Assembly (NCBI RefSeq): GCF_021768455.1
Contig: NZ_JAIZVX010000024.1
Coordinates: forward strand, 1-35,168
From: Aquabacterium sp.
GTDB taxonomy: Bacteria; Pseudomonadota; Gammaproteobacteria; Burkholderiales; Burkholderiaceae_C
Direction of reading: 5' to 3'
Length of the DNA: 35,168 nt
Shown: in pieces, positions 16,151-24,868 of the stretch
How positions within the stretch are numbered: the first letter of the stretch is position 1
Layout: each line of letters starts with the position of its first letter
Position numbers and translations under genes: made by a program
The notes under the pieces: generated by a model
What the model saw: the letters and a program-made list of their open reading frames with translations, nothing else
Told to the model about the DNA's origin: nothing
Databases searched by the model: none

Positions 16151-16156
16151 CGGGCC

Positions 16157-17119
16157 ATGACCGCGTCTTCCAAGCCTACCTCCCCCTGGGTGATCGCCAC
16201 CCGCGAAAGCCGCCTCGCCCTCTGGCAGGCCGAGCACGTCCGTGACCTGCTGCAGACCCGCTTCGGTCGCACGGTCGAGCTGCTGGGCATGACCACCAAG
16301 GGTGACCAGATCCTCGACCGCGCCCTCTCCAAGGTCGGCGGCAAGGGCCTGTTCGTCAAGGAACTGGAGGTCGCGATCGAAGAAGGCCGCGCCCACCTGG
16401 CGGTGCACTCCCTGAAGGACGTGCCGATGGAGCTGCCAGAAGGCTTTGTGCTGGCCGCCGTGATGGAGCGCGAAGACCCGCGCGACGCGCTCGTCTCGCC
16501 GAAGTACGCCAGCCTGGCCGAGCTGCCCCAGGGCGCCGTGGTGGGCACCTCCAGCCTGCGCCGCCAGGTGCAGATCAAGGCCCTGCGCCCCGACCTGAAG
16601 ATCGAGCCCCTGCGTGGCAACCTCGACACCCGCCTGCGCAAGCTCGACGAAGGCCTGTACGACGCCATCGTGCTCGCTGCAGCCGGCCTGAAGCGCCTGG
16701 GCCTGGCCGAGCGCATCCGCGAACACATCCCTGCCGAACAGATGCTGCCGGCCGCCGGCCAAGGCGCCCTGGGCCTGGAAGTCCGCACCGCCGACGCCGA
16801 ACTGCGGCAGGCCCTGTTGCACCTCGCCCACGAACCCACCTGGCTGGCGACGCTGGCCGAACGGGCCGTCTCGCGCGCACTGGGAGGCAGCTGCTCCATG
16901 CCCCTGGCCGCCTTCGCCCATTGGGAGGGCGCGCAACTGGTGCTGGAGGCCCGACTCGGCCACCCGGAACAGGCCGGCATCGTCAGCGCCCGCCAGGCCG
17001 TTGCGGTGCGCAGCCATGCCGAGGCCGACGCCCTGGGCCAGGCCGTCGCGGCCACGTTGCAGGCGCAGGCAGGCCCGGCCTGGCTGGCCGCCCTGCACCC
17101 GGCCCCCCAGGCCGATTGA
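16157..17119 (+). CDS. hemC: Hydroxymethylbilane synthase (porphobilinogen deaminase)
   Basis: This 320-aa cytosolic enzyme joins four porphobilinogens into hydroxymethylbilane in heme synthesis. Visible signatures are [16 protein letters not shown] near the N-terminus, [11 protein letters not shown] (61-71), HSLKDVP with the catalytic Asp at 88, GTSSLRRQ (130-137), LRGNLDTRL (152-160), and GGSCSMPL with Cys246, which carries the dipyrromethane cofactor. All key residues are present and the length is normal. Translation probably begins at the 5' end of the mRNA, since a -10-like GATAAT lies 6 nt before the ATG. hemD follows after 21 bases, so they form an operon. Confidence 0.97.
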   Translation: MTASSKPTSPWVIATRESRLALWQAEHVRDLLQTRFGRTVELLGMTTKGDQILDRALSKVGGKGLFVKELEVAIEEGRAHLAVHSLKDVPMELPEGFVLAAVMEREDPRDALVSPKYASLAELPQGAVVGTSSLRRQVQIKALRPDLKIEPLRGNLDTRLRKLDEGLYDAIVLAAAGLKRLGLAERIREHIPAEQMLPAAGQGALGLEVRTADAELRQALLHLAHEPTWLATLAERAVSRALGGSCSMPLAAFAHWEGAQLVLEARLGHPEQAGIVSARQAVAVRSHAEADALGQAVAATLQAQAGPAWLAALHPAPQAD

Positions 17120-17140
17120 AGCGCCGCCGCGGCCTTGTCC

Positions 17141-17944
17141 ATGCGCCTGCTGGTCACCCGCCCGCAACCCCAGGCCGGTGAATGGGCCCAGGCGCTGCGC
17201 GCCCAGGGCCTCGATGCCGTGGCCCTGCCACTGATCGCCATCGAAGGCCCGGCCGATCCGGCGCCCGTTCTGGCCCTCTGGCAGCGACTGCCCACCACGC
17301 GGCTGCTGATGTTCGTCAGCCCCGCCGCCGTCGAGTGGTTCTTCCGGTTGCGCCCGGCGGGTCTCGCCTGGCCACCCACCTGCTTTGCCGCCGCCCCCGG
17401 CCCGGGCACCGCCCGTGCCCTGCTGGCGGCTGGCCGCGCCCACGGACTCACGGCCGAGCAGCTGCTCACGCCGCCCCAGGAAGCCGAACAGTTCGACTCC
17501 GAAACCCTCTGGCCCGTGCTCAGCCCTCTGAACTGGGCCGGCCAGCACGTCGCCATCGTCAGCGGGGGCGACCAGGGCGAGGCCAAAGGCCGCACCTGGC
17601 TGGCCCAGCAACTGCGCGAACGCGGCGCTCAGGTCGAAGCGGTGCTCTGCTATCAGCGAGGCCCTGGCACCTGGTCGGCCGCCGAAGTCCGCCTCGCTGG
17701 CGAGGCCCTGGCCCAGCCCGGCCAGCACATCTGGCTGCTCAGCAGCTCCCAGGCGCTGCACCACCTGGTGCAACACCATCTCCCGGCCTGGCCCCAGCTG
17801 CCCCCACCCTGCTGGGACGAGGTCCATGCCCTGGTCACCCACCCGCGCATCGCCGAAGCGGCCCGTGAACAGGGCATCCGACACGTCCACCCCACCCGCC
17901 CCACGCTCGAAGCAGTGGTGCAGGCACGACGCCCTGCCACCTGA
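17141..17944 (+). CDS. hemD: Uroporphyrinogen-III synthase
   Basis: This 267-aa protein is expected to cyclise hydroxymethylbilane and invert ring D to give uroporphyrinogen III. The family is poorly conserved, but the N-terminal LLVTRPQPQAGEWAQAL, LMFVSPAAVEWFF and a central WAGQHVAIVSGGDQGEAKG followed by LRERGAQVEAVLCYQR are characteristic, and it directly follows hemC. The ATG at 17141 is used because LLVTRP then starts three residues in, as usual; a TTG two codons upstream is possible. hemX follows 57 bases later, with what may be its own promoter inside that gap. Confidence 0.93.
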   Translation: MRLLVTRPQPQAGEWAQALRAQGLDAVALPLIAIEGPADPAPVLALWQRLPTTRLLMFVSPAAVEWFFRLRPAGLAWPPTCFAAAPGPGTARALLAAGRAHGLTAEQLLTPPQEAEQFDSETLWPVLSPLNWAGQHVAIVSGGDQGEAKGRTWLAQQLRERGAQVEAVLCYQRGPGTWSAAEVRLAGEALAQPGQHIWLLSSSQALHHLVQHHLPAWPQLPPPCWDEVHALVTHPRIAEAAREQGIRHVHPTRPTLEAVVQARRPAT

Positions 17945-17989
17945 GCGGCGGCGGGCCCGAATTCACCACGGTCTGTCAGACCTCGTCGA

Positions 17990-17995
17990 TACAAT
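17990..17995 (+). promoter_or_regulatory. -10-like hexamer 6 nt before hemX start
   Basis: TACAAT is followed by 6 bases (caaacc) and the GTG start of hemX, with no Shine-Dalgarno. This suggests a leaderless hemX-hemY transcript independent of hemCD. Confidence 0.5.
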
Positions 17996-18001
17996 CAAAC
18001 C

Positions 18002-19177
18002 GTGACCGACACCAGCGCCCCCCCCACCGAACCGACGCCGCCTGTGCGCCCTGCCACAGCCGATGCGACCGACACCTTTGAACCCGCTTCGCCGGACTGG
18101 GTCCGCTGGGCCGTGATCGTGCTCAGCGCGGCCACGGCCGGCGCAGGCTGGGTCGCCTGGAACACGCAAAAGCGCGTACAGGGCCTCGAGCAGGAACTCG
18201 TGCGCCGCCAGCAGGACACCCAGGGCCAGTCGGCCGAAGCCCGCATCCTGGCGAACCAGGCCCAGGCCCTGTCGCGCGACGCCGTCGCCCGCGCCACCCT
18301 GCTCGAAACCCGCGTGGCCGAGGTCGCCCTGCAGCGCAGCCAGGTCGAAGACCTGATCAAGACGCTCAGCCAGTCGCGCGACGAGAACCTGGTCGCCGAC
18401 ATCGACGCCGGCCTGCGCGTGGCCCTGCAACAGGCCACCCTCACCGGCAGCGCCGACCCGCTGGTCACCGCCCTGCAATCGGCCGACGAGCGCCTGACCC
18501 GCGCCAAGCAACCGCGCCTCGACAACGTGCGCCGCGCCGTCGCCAAAGACCTGGACCGCGTGCGCGCCACCCGTGTGGCCGATCTGGCCTCGCTGAGCAT
18601 CCGCCTGGACGAGGCCGTGCGCCTGGTCGACGATGTGCCCCTGCTCAACCAGCCGGAGGCCGTGATCGCCGGCAAGAACGAAGCCAATGCCCCCAAGGCG
18701 ACGCCCGAACCTGCCAAGGCTGGCGGCAAGGCCTTGCCCAAAGGCCAGAAGGTGGCGGCCACGGAACCGGCCCCCGCCGCCAGCGAGGCCCCGGGTTGGG
18801 GCGACCAGCTCCTGGCCTGGACCCGCGGTGGCGCCGAGACCGTCTGGAACGAAGCCCGCGGCCTGGTCCGCCTCACGCGCATCAGCCGACCTGAGGCCAT
18901 GCTGATCTCGCCCGAACAGGGCTTCTTCCTGCGCGAGAACCTCAAGCTGCGCCTGCTCAATGCACGCCTGGCCCTGCTCAGCCGCCAGACCAACACTGCC
19001 GTCAACGACCTGCACATGGTGCAGCAGGCCCTGCCGCGCTACTTCGACACCGAATCGCGCAAGACACAGCTGCTGCAGTCCATGCTCGCCGAGGTGATCG
19101 GCCAGGGCCAACAGACCCTGGTGCCCCGCCCTGACGACACCCTGGCAGCCCTCGCGGCCGTCAGCGGTGGCCGCTGA
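18002..19177 (+). CDS. hemX: HemX family inner-membrane protein
   Basis: This 391-aa protein matches the HemX family found between hemD and hemY in proteobacteria (often misnamed uroporphyrinogen-III C-methyltransferase, although it lacks a methyltransferase fold). The N-terminal 30 residues are Pro/Thr-rich, a single membrane helix follows (WVRWAVIVLSAATAGAGWVA, about 35-54), and the rest is a long helical, coiled-coil periplasmic region (QKRVQGLEQELVRRQQD onward) with an Ala/Pro/Lys-rich linker near residues 225-262. Its exact role in heme synthesis is unknown. The start is GTG at 18002. hemY follows 20 bases downstream. Confidence 0.88.
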   Translation: MTDTSAPPTEPTPPVRPATADATDTFEPASPDWVRWAVIVLSAATAGAGWVAWNTQKRVQGLEQELVRRQQDTQGQSAEARILANQAQALSRDAVARATLLETRVAEVALQRSQVEDLIKTLSQSRDENLVADIDAGLRVALQQATLTGSADPLVTALQSADERLTRAKQPRLDNVRRAVAKDLDRVRATRVADLASLSIRLDEAVRLVDDVPLLNQPEAVIAGKNEANAPKATPEPAKAGGKALPKGQKVAATEPAPAASEAPGWGDQLLAWTRGGAETVWNEARGLVRLTRISRPEAMLISPEQGFFLRENLKLRLLNARLALLSRQTNTAVNDLHMVQQALPRYFDTESRKTQLLQSMLAEVIGQGQQTLVPRPDDTLAALAAVSGGR

Positions 19178-19197
19178 GCCAGCGAAAGGACGACCCC

Positions 19198-20454
19198 ATG
19201 CGTTCCATCGTCTGGTTCCTGCTGCTGGCCATCGTGGCCGTGGTCGGTGCCACCGCCCTCGGTGCCAACGACGGCCTCATCACCATCTACTGGCTGGGTT
19301 GGCGCGCCGACCTGTCCCTCAACCTCTTCCTGATCACCCTGGTGCTGGTCTACTTGGGCGTGTATTCCCTGGTGCGCGGCCTCGACAGCCTGCTCGGCCT
19401 GCCCGAGCGTGCCAAGCGCTGGCGTCTGGGCCAACGCGACCGCCTGGCCCAGGCCGCCCTGCGCGAAGGCCTGGCGCTCTACATGGCCGGCCGCTACACC
19501 CGCGCCCACAAGGCCTGTCAGAAGGCCGTGGCCATCCAGGCCGACACGCCTGAGCTGGCGCTCGACGCCGAGTTCACCGCCCTGGCCCACCTGCTGTCGG
19601 CCGGCAGCCTGCACCGCCTGCAGGACAGGCCTCGCCGTGACGAGCACCTGCAGCGGGCCATCGAGCTCTCTCAGCTCACGCGCAAGCCCCGCGCCACCGA
19701 AGAAGGCGCCCGCCTGCTGGGGGCCGAATGCGCCCTGGAAGACCGCGACGCCGCCCGCGCCCTGCGCGACCTGGCCGAGCTCCCACCCGGCGTGGCCCGC
19801 CGCACCCAGGCGCTGCGCCTGAAACTGCAGGCCGCGCGCCTGGCCCGCCAGCCGGTCGAAGCCCTGCGCACCGCCCGCCTGCTGGCCAAGCACCAGGGCT
19901 TCACCGCCTCGGCCGCTGAAGGCCTGTTGCGCACCCTGGCCACGGAAACGCTGGACTCCGCCCGCGACGCCGACCAGCTGCGCAACCTCTGGCTCCACCT
20001 CGACGCCAACGACCGCCGCGACCCCCACGTGGTCGCCCATGGCGCCCGCCGCATGGCCCGACTGGGCGCCCCCCGTGAGGCCCGCCAGTGGCTGGCCCCG
20101 ATCTGGGATCGCCTCACCCAGCTCCAGCCCGACGCCATCGATGCCCAGGCTCGCGCCTTGAGCGAGAACCTGCTGGGACTGGAAGCCGAATGGTTGCCCC
20201 GCCTGGACGCCTGCAACCAGCTCGCGCTGCGTCACCCTGGCCTGGCCCTGGCCCTGGGCCTGGCGCTGGCTGAACGCCAGCTCTGGGGCAAGGCGCGCGG
20301 CATGCTGTTGTCGGCCGCCAACGACCTGCAACTCGACCTCGAACGCCGCCGCACCGCCTGGGCCCGCCTGGGCCAACTGGCCGAACAGGAGCACCGAGAA
20401 GAGGAGGCCGCGCGCTTTTACCGCCTGGCCGCCCTGCCCGACCGCGCGGAATGA
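19198..20454 (+). CDS. hemY: HemY protein (TPR, heme-synthesis associated)
   Basis: This 418-aa protein has two N-terminal membrane helices (about residues 3-23 and 40-60) and a HemY-N domain, followed by tetratricopeptide-like helices starting with AALREGLALYMAGRYTRAHK. It is the proteobacterial HemY, not the protoporphyrinogen oxidase of the same name in Bacillus. The family is linked to late heme synthesis by operon position and by genetics in other bacteria, but its biochemical role is not settled. The ATG at 19198 has a GAAAGGA site upstream. It ends the hem cluster, 30 bases before the tRNA promoter. Confidence 0.92.
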   Translation: MRSIVWFLLLAIVAVVGATALGANDGLITIYWLGWRADLSLNLFLITLVLVYLGVYSLVRGLDSLLGLPERAKRWRLGQRDRLAQAALREGLALYMAGRYTRAHKACQKAVAIQADTPELALDAEFTALAHLLSAGSLHRLQDRPRRDEHLQRAIELSQLTRKPRATEEGARLLGAECALEDRDAARALRDLAELPPGVARRTQALRLKLQAARLARQPVEALRTARLLAKHQGFTASAAEGLLRTLATETLDSARDADQLRNLWLHLDANDRRDPHVVAHGARRMARLGAPREARQWLAPIWDRLTQLQPDAIDAQARALSENLLGLEAEWLPRLDACNQLALRHPGLALALGLALAERQLWGKARGMLLSAANDLQLDLERRRTAWARLGQLAEQEHREEEAARFYRLAALPDRAE

Positions 20455-20484
20455 CAAAGAAAATGTCGAAAAAATCGGCGGGGG

Positions 20485-20514
20485 TTTACAGCAGGGTCAA
20501 AAAACTGCTATAGT
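20485..20514 (+). promoter_or_regulatory. Sigma-70 promoter of the tRNA-Arg pair
   Basis: TTTACA (20485-20490), an 18-nt spacer and TATAGT (20509-20514) give a good housekeeping promoter, with the start expected a few bases before the first tRNA. Confidence 0.75.
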
Positions 20515-20525
20515 TTCACTTCTCG

Positions 20526-20602
20526 GCGGCTGTAGCTCAGTTGGATAGAGTACTTGGCTACGAACCAAGGGGTCGTGGGTTCGAATCCTGCCAGCCGCAC
20601 CA
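20526..20602 (+). tRNA. tRNA-Arg(ACG), copy 1
   Basis: A 77-nt cloverleaf is complete: acceptor arms GCGGCTG and CAGCCGC, anticodon stem CTTGG/CCAAG with loop CTACGAA (anticodon ACG, read as ICG after A34 deamination), T arm GTGGG-TTCGAAT-CCTGC with G-U pairs, discriminator A and an encoded CCA. It decodes CGU/CGC/CGA arginine codons. Confidence 0.97.
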
Positions 20603-20643
20603 GATCATGCAAGTGAGATGGTGACACCACCGAGACAAAATTT

Positions 20644-20720
20644 GCGGCTGTAGCTCAGTTGGATAGAGTACTTGGCTACGAACCAAGGGGTCGTGGGTTC
20701 GAATCCTGCCAGCCGCACCA
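20644..20720 (+). tRNA. tRNA-Arg(ACG), copy 2
   Basis: Identical over all 77 bases to the copy 118 bases upstream, including the encoded CCA. A 41-base spacer with no promoter separates them, so they are most likely processed from one transcript ending at the terminator just downstream. Confidence 0.97.
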
Positions 20721-20734
20721 GTTCTTCGGAACAG

Positions 20735-20774
20735 AAAACGGGTCAGATGCTCAGCATCTGGCCCGTTTTTCTTT
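20735..20774 (+). terminator. Rho-independent terminator after tRNA pair
   Basis: AAAACGGG and CAGATGC on the left pair with GCATCTG and CCCGTTTT on the right, joined by a T-G wobble, giving a 16-bp stem with a TCA loop followed by TTTTTCTTT. It is also A-rich on the left and could stop minus-strand transcripts. Confidence 0.93.
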
Positions 20775-20797
20775 GTGCGGCTTCTTCGTGCGGCATG

Positions 20798-21565
20798 TCA
20801 CCGCGCCACCAACCGCGCCACCCGCCGCCTGAACCACCACATGCTGCCCGCGATGGCCAAGGCCACGCCCCCCAGCAGCAGCCACGGCCCCAGGCCTGGC
20901 GCCGCCCAGACCGCCTGCAGGCGCTCCAGGAACAGGGTGATGAGGACGGTGGCGGGCAGCAGCCCCAGGAAGCTGCCCATCAGGTAGTCACGCAGGCGCA
21001 CACCCAGGGCGCCCGTCGTCACGTTCACCATCAGAAAAGGCGCCACGGGCAGCACCCGCACCAGCACCACGGTCCAGAGGCCGCGCTGTGCCAGGTGCTG
21101 GCTCAGCAGGGCCAGGCGCCCGCCCGAGGCCTGGTCGACCAGGGCCAGACCGGCCAAGCGCCCAGCGCCATACCCCACCAGAGCGCCGCTCAACATGCCG
21201 CCCATGGCGTAGGCCATGCCCGGCCAGGGCCCGAACACCAGCGAGCCCACGCTCACCAGCACGGCCACCGGCACGGCCAGGTTCACGGCCAGCACATAGC
21301 CCCCGATCACGGCCAGGCCGCCCAACGGGCTCGCGCGCAAGCGGCTGCCCAGTTCGCTCAGGCCCTCGGGGTGCAGCCAATGGCGGGCCACCGGGTCGCG
21401 CCACAGCAGCACCAGCCCCAGGGCCAGGCCCAGGTAGACCAACAGGATCAGGCGACGCGGCCAGCGTGACCAGCGCGCCGGTTGCACCACGCTCAAGGGG
21501 CCGCTCCGGATGAGGACGCCATCGGCGGCGCCCATTGACAAGAAGGCGCCCATCTTGCGGCCCAT
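20798..21565 (-). CDS. TVP38/TMEM64 (DedA-like, VTT domain) membrane protein
   Basis: This 255-aa inner-membrane protein has about five hydrophobic segments. The VTT/SNARE-associated family pattern is visible: GSLVFGPWPGMAYAMGGMLS followed by a small-residue-rich GALVGYGAGRLAG, then LVRVLPVAPFLMVNVTTGAL and YLMGSFLGLLPATVL. Related DedA and TVP38 proteins are thought to move or scramble lipids; the substrate here is unknown. The N-terminus may start at the ATG at 21565, or ten residues later at 21535 (MGAADGVLIRSG); neither has a clear ribosome-binding site. It lies 73 bases downstream of the sensor kinase gene on the same strand, so shared transcription is possible. Confidence 0.85.
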   Translation of the reverse strand: MGRKMGAFLSMGAADGVLIRSGPLSVVQPARWSRWPRRLILLVYLGLALGLVLLWRDPVARHWLHPEGLSELGSRLRASPLGGLAVIGGYVLAVNLAVPVAVLVSVGSLVFGPWPGMAYAMGGMLSGALVGYGAGRLAGLALVDQASGGRLALLSQHLAQRGLWTVVLVRVLPVAPFLMVNVTTGALGVRLRDYLMGSFLGLLPATVLITLFLERLQAVWAAPGLGPWLLLGGVALAIAGSMWWFRRRVARLVAR

Positions 21566-21638
21566 CCACGGCGCGAAAGCCCGGGGCCTTCCCTCGATCC
21601 GGCGTGCATCCCCCTTGCATGAGGGGCGGCCGTTGAAC

Positions 21639-24383
21639 TCAGGCCGCGGCCACCAGCGAGGCCTCCTGCAGCCCGGCCGGCAGCGCCGATCGCACCGGCA
21701 GCCACAGGATCACGGTCGTGCCCACGCCGGCCTCGCTGCCCACGCCCACCTGGCCGCCATGCAGCTCGATGATTTCTTTCACGATGGTCATGCCCAGCCC
21801 GGTGCCGGGGATGTTGCCCGAGGTGTCGGCCCGGAAGAAGCGGTCGAACACCCGCGCAACCTGCTCTGGCGTCATGCCCAGGCCATGGTCGGTCACGCGC
21901 ACCCCCACCTCGCCCTGCCCGGCCCGCTCGCGCCAGACCACGTCGAGGTCGATGCTGCCGCCCTGCGGCGAGTACTTGTAGGCGTTCGACAGCACATTGG
22001 TCAGCGCCAGCGAGAGCTTCTCCCGGTCCACGTCGACCACGATGGGCTCGTCGGGCAGGGTGGCCTGTACCACGCGGCTGTCACCGTGGATGAGCAGGCC
22101 GCTCAAGGTGTTGTCGATGATGGGGCGCAGGGCCTGGGTCTCGCGCTTGAAATCCTTGCCGCGACGGGACTCGATGCGGGCCAGGTCCAGCAGCTCGTTG
22201 ACCAGGTTGATCAGGATCTGCGACTGGCGGTGGATGGTCGAGAGCATGTCCTGGCGGCGCTCATCGGTGAACTGGCGCTTGAGCAGCAGCTCGGTGAAGC
22301 CAAAGATGCTGGCCATGGGCGTGCGCAGCTCGTGGGCGGCCATGGAGAGGAACTCGCTCTTCATGCGGTCGACCTCGAGCTCGTGGGTGATGTCCCGGAA
22401 GTACATCACCACCTCGTTGTCGTGCCCACCATGGCGCACCCGGCGCACCAGGGTGCGAGTGCACGGCGTGTGCAGGTGCAGCAGTTCGCGCGAGGCCCGC
22501 AGGCCGGACTCCGCCTCACCGAAGGCACCGCCCTCGCCGATGCCGCGGTCGTCCGTCTCGACCGATTGGCACAAGGCCATGAGCTGCTCTTCGAAGGCCG
22601 ACTGCCCCTGGCCGACCAGGTCGGCGGCCATCAGGCCGGTCATGCGTTCAAAGGCCGGGTTGACGATGCTGACCTCGCCTCGCTTGCCCAGCACCACAAA
22701 GCCGTCGGGGCTGAGGTCGAACACGGCATTGAGCCGCTCGGTGCGCAGCTGCAGCACCTGCTCGGAAGCGATGCGGTCGGTGATGTCGGTCTGCACGCCC
22801 ACGTAGTGCGTGAGCTGCCCGTCGGGGCTGAGCACGGGAGAGATGGCCAGGTCGTTGTAGAACAGGCTGCCGTCCTTGCGGTAGTTGCGCACCACCACCT
22901 GGCAGCCCTTGCCGGCGGCGATGGCCTCCCGCATCGTGACAAGGCCGGGCTGGTCGTGGTCGTCACGCTGCAGCAGCTTGCAGTTCAGCCCCAGCACCTC
23001 GTGGCTCTCGTAACCGGTGATGCTCTCAAAGGCCGGGTTGACGTAGATGATGGGCTGCTTGGGCAGGGTCATCGAGACGATCACCACGCCATCGGCCGAA
23101 GAGCCCAGCGCCCGTTCGCGCAGCAGCAGCTCCTGCTCAGCCCATTTGGCATCGGTGGTGTCGCGCACGATGAAGGTCTGGATCAGCTCGCCATCGACCA
23201 CGGCGCGGCTGGCCGACATCGCCACCGGAAAGGCCGTGCCTTCATTGCGCTGCCCAGTGGTCTCGTGGCCGATCACGCGGTTGGAAAAGCCGTTGTCGGC
23301 AAACCAGTCGTCCAGCGAACGACCGCTCAGCGAGGGCAGGACGGTGCTCAGTGGCTGACCGGCCAGGGCCTCGAGCGTGCGGCCAAAGATGCTGGTCGTG
23401 GCCTGGTTGCACCAGCGCACCAGGCCCTGGGCGTCGGCCATGAGGATGGCGTCGGGCGCCGTGTCCATCACCGCCTGGTTGCGAGACTGGGTGTGCTGCA
23501 GGGCCGCGGCCATGTCGTGCGCCATGGCACTGGCACGGCGACGGGTCGAGATCAGCATCAGGTAGACGTGCATGGCCACCAGGGTGCACATCAGGCCCGC
23601 TGCGCCCGACACCCACATCCCCGTCTGGTGCAACAGGGCATCGCCCCAACCGCGGGGCATGGGGCGGCCCTCGATCTGCAGGCTCAGCGTCTGCCCCGCC
23701 ACCGTGACGGGCAAGGTGGTGTAGCGCATGCCGCTGACCACCCCGCCATCACGGGCCGGCGTGCCGGAGCGCAGCAGGCTGGCACTCAGCAGCCAATCGA
23801 CCTGGCGGGTGGTGGGCAGGGGCAGGAGTTCGTCGTCGTGCAGCAGCCAGGTGGCCCATCCCAGGCCCTTGATGGGGTGAACCAGAAAACGCCCTTCGGC
23901 CTCCACGCTGCGGGAGGCCGGGCAAAGCGACAGCGTCGCGGCATTCGCCGAGGGCAGACAGGCCAGCAGGGCTTCGGCGTCGGCACGGCTGCTGCCCAAC
24001 AGGGCCTCCAGGCCCTCGGCCTGCCAGGCGCGCCGCGGCACGACCACCACCCCACCGGCCGACCAGGCGCCCACCTCGCTGGCGGCGAGCGGCCCCTGCG
24101 TCCCCATCCAGTTGGCCACCTGCTCCACCATGAGCGCACGGTGGTCCAGTCGGTCCTGCACCAGGCGCTGCACGCGCACCGCATCGGCATGGAAATCCTG
24201 GGCGCCGCGCTCGCGGTCGACCCACCACACGGCGCCGATCAGGGCGAGGGTGAGCAAGGTGCCGACGATCACGATGGCGCTCACCACATAGGCCGTCGGC
24301 AGCTTGCCGGTGACCCGCTCCAGGCCACGCAGAAAGCGCTCGGTGACATCGGGCGTCGGGCTGGGATCCTGCTGTGCGCTCAT
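21639..24383 (-). CDS. Membrane histidine kinase with PAS, LOV-like and PAS domains
   Basis: This 914-aa sensor kinase has a membrane helix at about 33-55, an unrecognised extracytoplasmic domain at 56-253 and a second helix at about 254-278. A PAS domain lies near 300-410, a LOV-like PAS at 425-535 and another PAS at 545-665. The HisKA domain follows (673-740, His684 in AAHELRTPM), then an ATPase domain with N-box NVLSNAYKYS (Asn800), G1 TDHGLGM and G2 PGTGLGM. The LOV-like domain has GLNCKLLQ with Cys468 where flavin-adduct Cys is found, NYRKDGSLFYNDLAISPV and VGVQTDIT. All kinase residues are intact. The ATG at 24383 has GGGAGA upstream. The partner is probably the receiver gene 38 bases upstream. 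Confidence 0.92.
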   Translation of the reverse strand: MSAQQDPSPTPDVTERFLRGLERVTGKLPTAYVVSAIVIVGTLLTLALIGAVWWVDRERGAQDFHADAVRVQRLVQDRLDHRALMVEQVANWMGTQGPLAASEVGAWSAGGVVVVPRRAWQAEGLEALLGSSRADAEALLACLPSANAATLSLCPASRSVEAEGRFLVHPIKGLGWATWLLHDDELLPLPTTRQVDWLLSASLLRSGTPARDGGVVSGMRYTTLPVTVAGQTLSLQIEGRPMPRGWGDALLHQTGMWVSGAAGLMCTLVAMHVYLMLISTRRRASAMAHDMAAALQHTQSRNQAVMDTAPDAILMADAQGLVRWCNQATTSIFGRTLEALAGQPLSTVLPSLSGRSLDDWFADNGFSNRVIGHETTGQRNEGTAFPVAMSASRAVVDGELIQTFIVRDTTDAKWAEQELLLRERALGSSADGVVIVSMTLPKQPIIYVNPAFESITGYESHEVLGLNCKLLQRDDHDQPGLVTMREAIAAGKGCQVVVRNYRKDGSLFYNDLAISPVLSPDGQLTHYVGVQTDITDRIASEQVLQLRTERLNAVFDLSPDGFVVLGKRGEVSIVNPAFERMTGLMAADLVGQGQSAFEEQLMALCQSVETDDRGIGEGGAFGEAESGLRASRELLHLHTPCTRTLVRRVRHGGHDNEVVMYFRDITHELEVDRMKSEFLSMAAHELRTPMASIFGFTELLLKRQFTDERRQDMLSTIHRQSQILINLVNELLDLARIESRRGKDFKRETQALRPIIDNTLSGLLIHGDSRVVQATLPDEPIVVDVDREKLSLALTNVLSNAYKYSPQGGSIDLDVVWRERAGQGEVGVRVTDHGLGMTPEQVARVFDRFFRADTSGNIPGTGLGMTIVKEIIELHGGQVGVGSEAGVGTTVILWLPVRSALPAGLQEASLVAAA

Positions 24384-24421
24384 GGCCTGTCTCCCCGCGA
24401 CCTCTGGGGTCGCCTCGTCGA

Positions 24422-24799
24422 TCAGGCCGAGAGACCGGCCATGGCTTCCACGCGCTCGATCAGCTCGAGGGGGCTGAAGGGCTTGACCAGGTAGGCGTCG
24501 GCGCCAGCGGCCTCGCCGGCAGCCAGGTCGGTGGCCTGCCCGCGTGCGGTCAGCATCACCACCTGGATGGCCTTGAGTTCAGGATCCTGCTTGATGCGGG
24601 TACAGACCTGGTAGCCATCGAGCAGGCCGGGCATCATGACGTCGAGCAGCATGATGTGCGGGCGAATGGCCCGCGCCAGATTCAGGCCCGACTCACCGTC
24701 CTGCGCTTCGTGGATTTCGAAATCCCCGAATTCCAGCGTCATGCGGATGAGTTTGCGGATGTCGGCCTGGTCTTCGACGATGAGGATGCGATGGGTCAT
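24422..24799 (-). CDS. Stand-alone response regulator receiver (CheY-like)
   Basis: This 125-aa protein is a single receiver domain without an output domain. Phosphorylation residues are complete: acidic pair E9/D10 (ILIVEDQAD), phosphoacceptor Asp53 (LLDVMMPG), Thr84 (VMLTARG) and Lys106 (YLVKPFSP). The start ATG at 24799 has GGAG 6 nt upstream; a longer in-frame start at 24859 would add 20 residues without family support. It sits between a degenerate kinase-like gene and the intact sensor kinase in one minus-strand operon, so the downstream kinase is its likely phosphodonor. Output is probably by protein contact. Confidence 0.93.
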   Translation of the reverse strand: MTHRILIVEDQADIRKLIRMTLEFGDFEIHEAQDGESGLNLARAIRPHIMLLDVMMPGLLDGYQVCTRIKQDPELKAIQVVMLTARGQATDLAAGEAAGADAYLVKPFSPLELIERVEAMAGLSA

Positions 24800-24868
24800 G
24801 CGGTTCTCCTGCGCCAGGACACGGGCCCCGGCATGCGGTGGTGGGATCGTGGCGACCACGGCCGGGCA

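Noticed and set aside
14864-17890. A 1008-codon minus-strand open frame across fliT, ycgR, hemC and hemD
   Set aside because: It spans four clear plus-strand genes, is Gly/Ala/Gln-rich and matches no family; a GC-rich shadow.
20526-20720. Tandem tRNAs as a genomic island attachment site
   Set aside because: No integrase, no partial tRNA repeat elsewhere and ordinary core genes on both sides.
20672-21469. A plus-strand frame starting inside the second tRNA
   Set aside because: It begins within a tRNA, passes through a strong terminator and lies opposite the TVP38-like gene.
21510-24494. A 994-codon plus-strand open frame opposite the sensor kinase
   Set aside because: Antisense to a kinase with intact motifs; low-complexity His/Gln/Ala-rich translation without domains.
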